Assembly: GCA_029204225.1 (NCBI GenBank)
Contig: CM055104.1
Location: 47,812,451 to 47,876,450, forward strand
Origin: Diphasiastrum complanatum
Lineage: Eukaryota > Streptophyta > Lycopodiopsida > Lycopodiales > Lycopodiaceae
Direction: 5' to 3'
DNA: 64,000 bases
The notes beneath the pieces are model-generated. The model searched no databases. It was not told the DNA's origin and was given only the letters and a program-made list of their open reading frames with translations. The translations under genes were made by a program, and so were the position numbers. This document shows positions 59,086 to 64,000 of this stretch, piece after piece (position 1 is the first letter of the stretch; each line of letters opens with the position of its first letter).

Positions 59086-59997
59086 AGAGGAAGATGAGGT
59101 CAAAACATTTGACACAAGTTGATTTACAGGTTTCATTTCTTGGAAAGTACTTACATGAGGAATTCCAGAAGATGAACGGGTAAATGATGATGATGCCACA
59201 TCATTTACAGAAACACATTGAGAATTAGGAGTGGCTTTATAAAAGAAGCTAGCATTGGGAATTTCATATGAAGATGATGCACTTGAGTTACGTATTGAGT
59301 TATAACTATTGAAATGGAGGAGGTAGAAATTGTTGACATCTTAACCTTAAAAAAAATGTTAACTAAGATTTATGCTAAGCATAGACTCAAAAAAAACAGT
59401 TCACATAAAACTAAATGTGCTTCACAAACTTAACATTATCCTATGCTGGTCATAGAACAAATAAAATGAATCTCAATAGACTTGAACAAGGAAAACAACT
59501 AAATGCAAATAAGCAACAAGCCTAGAAATTAAATAGCTAATTGGAATCGATAATGGCCATGCCTTAAATATTGTATGGGCGCATCCTTAGGGTTAGGGTT
59601 GACTTAGGATTAGGTCTAGATTAGGTTTAGGGTTAAGCTCCTATTGGTTGAAGCGCGTAAGCATGGTCCCGGCGCATTCTCGAGGTCGGCGAGAGGCGGG
59701 TTGAGGCGCGAAAACTCGGTTCTGGTGCAAACTCTAGATTGGCGTGATGCGAGAGTCTTAGGAAAAAAAAAAATTAAGGACCCTAGTCAGAGCATAACTC
59801 ACCTCATTTTCAAATTCAAAAGCACACATGCTGCCAGAACTCTCGTTGCGACAAAGTCACGGATTCCTATAGTTATTTGCATATGTTCCCGTGCACACAT
59901 TTTTTTTATGGTAAGATTCTTGTCATTTTTAAACTCTTTTCTATGCTTAGCATGGGTAACAAAATATTGCAACTACTAAATATTCACTCTCTTACTC
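59086..59997. other. Otherwise unassigned
   Basis: Apart from the doubtful minus-strand fragment, the notable item is a stretch of GGGTTAGGGTT / TTAGGTCTAGATTAGG words near 59585-59640, which resembles short degenerate telomere-like sequence (TTTAGGG). It is too short and irregular to call an interstitial telomere array. Confidence 0.35.
59100..59339 (-). CDS. Possible Ser-rich N-terminal coding fragment
   Basis: On the minus strand ATG at 59339 opens MSTISTSS. After a one-base shift the frame stays open with SYEIPNASFFYKATPNSQCV and a Ser/Thr-rich text for about 75 codons before running into the RNase H fragment. If the primer-like site at 59998-60010 is real, this would be the first ORF of a minus-strand element. 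The family is not recognised, and it may be chance. Confidence 0.25.
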
Positions 59998-60010
59998 GGC
60001 TCTGATGCCA
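59998..60010 (-). promoter_or_regulatory. Primer-site-like sequence facing left
   Basis: The minus strand reads TGGCATCAGAGCC, one base off the initiator-Met site (TGGTATCAGAGCC). It abuts a TG...CA boundary at 60011. It is either a remnant minus-strand element or coincidence. Confidence 0.5.
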
Positions 60011-60746
60011 TGATGAAATTTCAGTTTTAGGACATTAATGATTGTACTTAACAATCATAGAGACTTATTGGTTGCTTAATCAATGGATCTATCAAGTTCT
60101 GTGAAAATTGTCAACATTTCCTTGTCTAGTTTTAGGCCAAAATTGCTAAAAATGGCACATAGTTTAGGATCTGACTTTTCACACGTGTGAAACAGGTCTA
60201 GATATTTTTAGTAAGTGTATTTTTTCAGTATGAAGAAGTGTCAAACTTCAAGACCTTCGAAATGAGTCCATTTTCATGTATTTTGGACATATATGCCAAT
60301 TTTACCTATATAGGGCATATTTTAGGTAAGGAGGGTCTAGAGAGAGGAGAGAGAGTCATCTCTCTCAGCTATATATAGCAGGTAGGCCGTGGAGAAACAG
60401 GTTGGAGCAGATCCATTGTATTCATTTGCTTAATGAGAGATTTTTCTATTGGGTTCTCCTTCCATTGTTGGCATTGTGTAGTGATTGAGTTCAAGCTTTG
60501 TGTGTATGATCTTAGGTGCTTTCCAAAAGTGGTAGGCTGATGTATTATGGACTGTATAATGCTATTTTGGGCCGCACTTGATGTTTATGGAAGTTTCCAT
60601 TTGTGATAAATGCTTTTTGATCAAGTTCTTTGCATTCTAGGTAGCATAGAATGTGTTGCCAATTCCTAGCTTATGTAGTTTGGAGTGCAAGCATTCAAGC
60701 CAATGATCTTGGAGTTTAGATCCACTTAGGATCTGTATTTTTCACA
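60011..60746 (+). repeat. 5' LTR of element E (left end tentative)
   Basis: The right end TTTTTCACA at 60746 is fixed by the primer site. The left end at TGATGAAATTTC is tentative. A TATA-like GCTATATATAGC lies near 60368. CTATATAG near 60306 is palindromic and could act on either strand. Confidence 0.7.
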
Positions 60747-60758
60747 TGGTATCAGAGC
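60747..60758 (+). promoter_or_regulatory. Primer binding site of element E
   Basis: TGGTATCAGAGC follows the LTR end directly and pairs with initiator-Met tRNA. Confidence 0.95.
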
Positions 60759-61918
60759 TGGTTGGCTTCTATTTACAGTAAGTATTCCATTTTTGGTGAT
60801 ATTTGGATGTTTGATCAAGTTCTAGCATGATTTTGCATTGCTTTGTTGATCAAATCTTACTAACCTTTGTTTTGTGAGTTGAACTTGTGGATCAAAAGCA
60901 TATTTCAGGTCTATTGAAGATCAGAGGCTGAAAAGAAACTATTTTGGATCAGATCATAACACCTAATCATTTGTGATTGTGAGGCTTGTGCATATTCAAT
61001 ACTAACAATGTTCTTTTCAATCCTATTGTTGACAATCTCCATTCTTGGATGAACACTCTCCTTAAGTGGATGAAACTTCTCCTTAAGAGGATGACAAATG
61101 CTCTTTTGAGTGAGTTGTAATTCTCCTAAAGGCTGAGCAAAGCTCCCATTTGGATGAAAGATCCCCTTTTTGGGTGAACATATTGCAAGCTCCATTGTGA
61201 AGAGCATATTGTAAAGATTGTCATCAATTTTGGCATAATTTTTGGTGTACTTTGTTGAGCATGTAAGTAACTCTCCTTATGTAATTTGATTGGAGCATTT
61301 GCTGGAAGGTGTTAACCATTATGCAAGTGTGTTTTCAGGTTCTTAACAGGTTGAGGAACATTCTCATGTGAAGTGATCTTAGATCTACATCTAAACACCA
61401 AATTTTGACAAGATAGTGAAGCTAGTCTTGTGATTCACTAAGTGTGCTCATTCATTCACCTCTAAATCTTGTATTTATCACTTGCTGGAGTTTATAAACT
61501 TTTAGAAGTGTGGTTTACATGTGGTTTTACAGGTTGAATCAATATCTTAGTGTGGTGATCATATGTTGATCAAGTTTGTTCATTACTAGGTAATTTTGGC
61601 ATCCTAGTTTTGGGTATTTTCTAAGAATGCAAGTAACTCTTCACACCATAACTTGATTTGGTCACTTGCTGGAAAGTTTGAGAGCTTAAGCAAGAGTGTG
61701 TTCAGGTTGGTTTGAGTTTGTAATCCATTCTTAGTGTGTGCAAAGTGTTGCATGTGTTTCAATCTTCCTTTCTATGCTTGAAAGCCAAATAGTTTCAAGA
61801 TAGAGGTCATTTAGGGTTCTAAATCTTTTAAGATCTTCTCCTTCTTCATTTATTGAGAGAAAGGAGAGTGCTAGGTGCATTAGAACAGAGCCTAAGGACA
61901 CAAGAAGATTTTAGCATC
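60759..61918 (+). other. Leader of element E
   Basis: A 1.16-kb untranslated stretch between primer site and start codon, long for copia. It carries three phased repeats (listed separately). AGGTT(CT) words follow each repeat core. No coding frame is evident. Confidence 0.6.
61258..61770 (+). repeat. Three imperfect repeats with a period of about 184 bp
   Basis: The core TTGCTGGA, followed by TGTG.TT..CAGGTT, occurs with GCTGG at 61301, 61484 and 61667, that is 183 and 183 bp apart. The words AAGTAACTCT lie at 61266 and 61631 in the same phase. Between the cores the units have diverged strongly. Confidence 0.75.
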
Positions 61919-64000
61919 ATGACATCCAATGGTGGAATCATGTTGGAAGCTAAAGAGAGGTTAAACTCTACAAACTATTCAACTTGGAAAGTGAGGATGG
62001 AGTCTTTACTAGAGTTGAATGAGCTAATGGATATAGTTGTGGGAATTGAAGAAAGACCTCTAATTCTTCAAGAGCAACTAAATTTTGATAGAAGGGCTAA
62101 AAGAGCCTTACATATCATAAAGATGAATGTTACCAATGAACTTCTTAAAGAAGTTGGTAAATGTACTTCTTCAAGTGAAGCATGGAATGCTTTGAAGAAG
62201 ATCTATGAGTCCAAATCCACATCTAGGGTTCTCACCCTAAGAAGGCAAATCTTCCAAAGTTGTCAAAGAGAGGGAGAGAGTGCACATTCATTTGTCTTGA
62301 AGGTTAAATCCTTGAATGATGATCTAGCATGCATAGATGAAAGCATAAAGGATGGGGAACTAGTTCAAGTCATGTTGAATGGTTTGCTTGATGAACATTC
62401 TAACCTTGTACAATGCTTTGCTATACAAAAGTCCTTGCCAAGTGTCAATGACTTGCAAGAGATCTTGGTGGCTGAAGAGCATAGGTTGCAAGCCAAAGGT
62501 GGTGGTGCATCAACACGAGGTGGAGATGAAGAAGCTCTTTTCACAAAGGGCAAGTTCAAAGGCAAGTGGTCCAAGCAAGGTAGTTTGGAGCATGGAAAGC
62601 ATTCTTCTTCTTTGCAAAGTAGGAAGCAAGATAAGTCCAAGTTCAAATGTTTTTATTGTGGAGTGAAAGGACATTTTGCAAATGAATGCCATAAGAAACA
62701 AAATGCTAGATCTAGGTTGAGATCTAATGTACTTCTTGGAGATGATAATTGTTGTGCTAACTTGGCAAGCTTTGGTGAATCTATGGTCAATTTTTTGGAT
62801 CCATTGGATCTTGAAGATGCACTAGTGTTACCTACTAGTCATATGGAGTCATGTGGAGCTAAATTAGCATCATGTTTGTACTCTTCTACTCATGGACTTC
62901 CAAGGCTTGGTGGTTCTTCAATGGTGCTAGATGGCAAGTGCAAAAATGGAAAAGGTAAGGAAGGAGCTAACTTCATCAATGGAGTTGATGAAGATTCTTC
63001 TTTGGAAGTGATTGTTGCTAATGACTTGTTTGTTCATATGGAAAAAGATGGAGATGCTAAGTGTCATTCTTTGCAAGAAGATGGTTGTTCTTCTAATTCT
63101 TTTCATATTGATGTATGTAATCATGTGGGAAAAGATGATGGTGCTTTGAGCATGCTTGAAGGAAATGGTTCTTTTACATCTTTTTGTGATAAAGTCATTT
63201 GTGCAACAAGTGGTGTCACATTTCTTCATAAAAAGAGTAGATCAAAGGTTTCTATCATGAGACTTGGTGAGGGAGATCACAAGTCAAAAGGAAGAGAAGT
63301 ATGTGAAGTGTTCAAAGTAGGATGTACTTTGAATGATGTTTTTATGAACGATAGTGAGGAAGAATCATTATCATATGACTCATTACCTAAATCATTGAGT
63401 AGAAGTTCATGTTTGAAAAGAGAGAGTACTTCAATCACTCTTATGTTGAAGGTACTAAGGATTCTTTTCTTGGCTTCTAATATTCAAGAGTCTTCTACTT
63501 CTTATGGTGCAACTATCAAGAGGGAGGTTTCTAACTTTTGTGGTGCTAGCATTAAGAGGGAGTCTTGTGAAGGAAAGGGCAATGGAAGAGTGGTTCTTGG
63601 GAAGATCCAAAGCATGGATCTAACATCTCTTCATCAACTCAAAGCATTCTATGATTGTGGTGGATTGTTCATTCATGGTCAAGATGGCAAAAGGTTGGTT
63701 GAAGAAGACTACATGGAGCAACTCAAGTGGCAACTTCTTCAAGGCAAGGGAGATATCATTGGTGAGCTTATTGAGGTTTGTTATGAACTCAAGAGGGCTG
63801 TTTTGATTAGGTTTGATACTCATCTTCACCTACTCTACTTCATGTTAAATGGAAATGTTGGAATCTATCTTTTGGTTTATGATGGTGGCATTGTTTTCAC
63901 TAACTATAGTGAAGGGTCAAATTTGAGCATTGATGAGATCTTGTGGGATCTTAATCATGTGTTTGAGAGGGAGTATCTTCAGAGTTTCAGATCTGAAGAT
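61919..64000 (+). CDS. Element E: copia gag fused to a long extension of unknown function (runs off the window)
   Basis: The frame from ATG 61919 has no stop through base 64000: 694 codons, incomplete at the 3' end. Residues 1-200 are a copia gag (LNSTNYSTWKVRMESLLEL, SEAWNALKKIYESKSTSRV, LQEILVAEEHRLQAK). EEALFTKGKFKGKW and one CCHC knuckle (CFYCGVKGHFANECHKK, Cys244, Cys247, His252, Cys257) follow. Copia protease normally comes soon after, but residues 258-694 contain no Asp-[Ser/Thr]-Gly. They are rich in Ser, Gly, Cys and Asp, with an internal repeat (GATIKRE, GASIKRE) near residues 530-545. A more globular part (residues about 560-694) includes DYMEQLKWQLLQGKGDIIGE and VGIYLLVYDGGIVFTNYSEG. 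The function of this part is unknown. It follows its own LTR, primer site and leader. Confidence 0.9.
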   Translation, partial: MTSNGGIMLEAKERLNSTNYSTWKVRMESLLELNELMDIVVGIEERPLILQEQLNFDRRAKRALHIIKMNVTNELLKEVGKCTSSSEAWNALKKIYESKSTSRVLTLRRQIFQSCQREGESAHSFVLKVKSLNDDLACIDESIKDGELVQVMLNGLLDEHSNLVQCFAIQKSLPSVNDLQEILVAEEHRLQAKGGGASTRGGDEEALFTKGKFKGKWSKQGSLEHGKHSSSLQSRKQDKSKFKCFYCGVKGHFANECHKKQNARSRLRSNVLLGDDNCCANLASFGESMVNFLDPLDLEDALVLPTSHMESCGAKLASCLYSSTHGLPRLGGSSMVLDGKCKNGKGKEGANFINGVDEDSSLEVIVANDLFVHMEKDGDAKCHSLQEDGCSSNSFHIDVCNHVGKDDGALSMLEGNGSFTSFCDKVICATSGVTFLHKKSRSKVSIMRLGEGDHKSKGREVCEVFKVGCTLNDVFMNDSEEESLSYDSLPKSLSRSSCLKRESTSITLMLKVLRILFLASNIQESSTSYGATIKREVSNFCGASIKRESCEGKGNGRVVLGKIQSMDLTSLHQLKAFYDCGGLFIHGQDGKRLVEEDYMEQLKWQLLQGKGDIIGELIEVCYELKRAVLIRFDTHLHLLYFMLNGNVGIYLLVYDGGIVFTNYSEGSNLSIDEILWDLNHVFEREYLQSFRSED

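Noticed and set aside
59585-59640. Interstitial telomere array
   Set aside because: Only a few irregular GGTTAGGG/TTTAGGG-like words, less than 60 bp.

Overview
This window looks like nuclear DNA of a land plant with a large, repeat-rich genome. The evidence is the many Ty1/copia elements primed by the initiator-Met tRNA (binding site TGGTATCAGAGC), several Ty3/gypsy pieces, long GA/CT and TA dinucleotide arrays, and one recognisable host gene of plant type: the mitochondrial complex I subunit NDUFB7. The species cannot be named from sequence alone; a fern, lycophyte or other large-genome plant is a reasonable guess.

Layout. 1.2-4.1 kb: a decayed coding sequence of about 950 codons on the minus strand, with an unrecognised head domain, an acidic linker and long coiled coils. 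5.9-7.0 kb: gypsy integrase and proline-rich fragments. 7.0-11.4 kb: a minus-strand copia element (F) with primer site and 5' LTR. 11.4-12.4 kb: a lone gypsy-type LTR. 13.5-15.5 kb: gypsy gag and protease. 15.8-16.7 kb: an unrecognised, possibly spliced gene remnant. 18.6-19.6 kb: the 3' end of a copia element. 19.6-29.5 kb: a nested cluster. An outer copia element (O) is split inside its gag zinc-knuckle region by a complete copia element (A, 19757-25152, paired 265-bp LTRs, ACCTT target duplication). Further downstream O is disturbed by an LTR-like block, an inverted piece of coding sequence and a gutted element (G). 30-34 kb: AT-rich DNA with no gene. 34.5-38.9 kb: a gypsy-type element on the minus strand with a good LTR and primer site and a leader packed with TCGGYTGA-like repeats. 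43.9-44.2 kb: NDUFB7, with a perfect 68-bp tandem duplication just upstream. 46.5-50.3 kb: copia B, with intact catalytic motifs but truncated ends. 50.4-51.4 kb: copia C, with a large internal deletion. 52.3-53.4 kb: an LTR with primer site. 54.1-58.8 kb: a copia integrase fragment and copia D on the minus strand. 60.0-64.0 kb: element E on the plus strand (LTR, primer site, leader with 184-bp phased repeats, gag-type ORF).

The most notable item is the E reading frame. It is open from 61919 to the window edge (694 codons, no stop), while almost every other element here is full of stops and frameshifts. It starts as a normal copia gag with one CCHC knuckle. It then continues for about 437 codons with no protease DSG motif and no domain I recognise. 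This is either a copia lineage with a large gag extension, a non-autonomous element carrying captured sequence, or a domesticated gag fusion.

Apart from NDUFB7, the window is best read as a graveyard of nested retroelements. Many stop codons are single C-to-T or G-to-A changes at conserved Trp, Gln or Arg positions, as expected for methylated, silenced copies. All reading was by eye without database searches, so element ends and similarity estimates are approximate.
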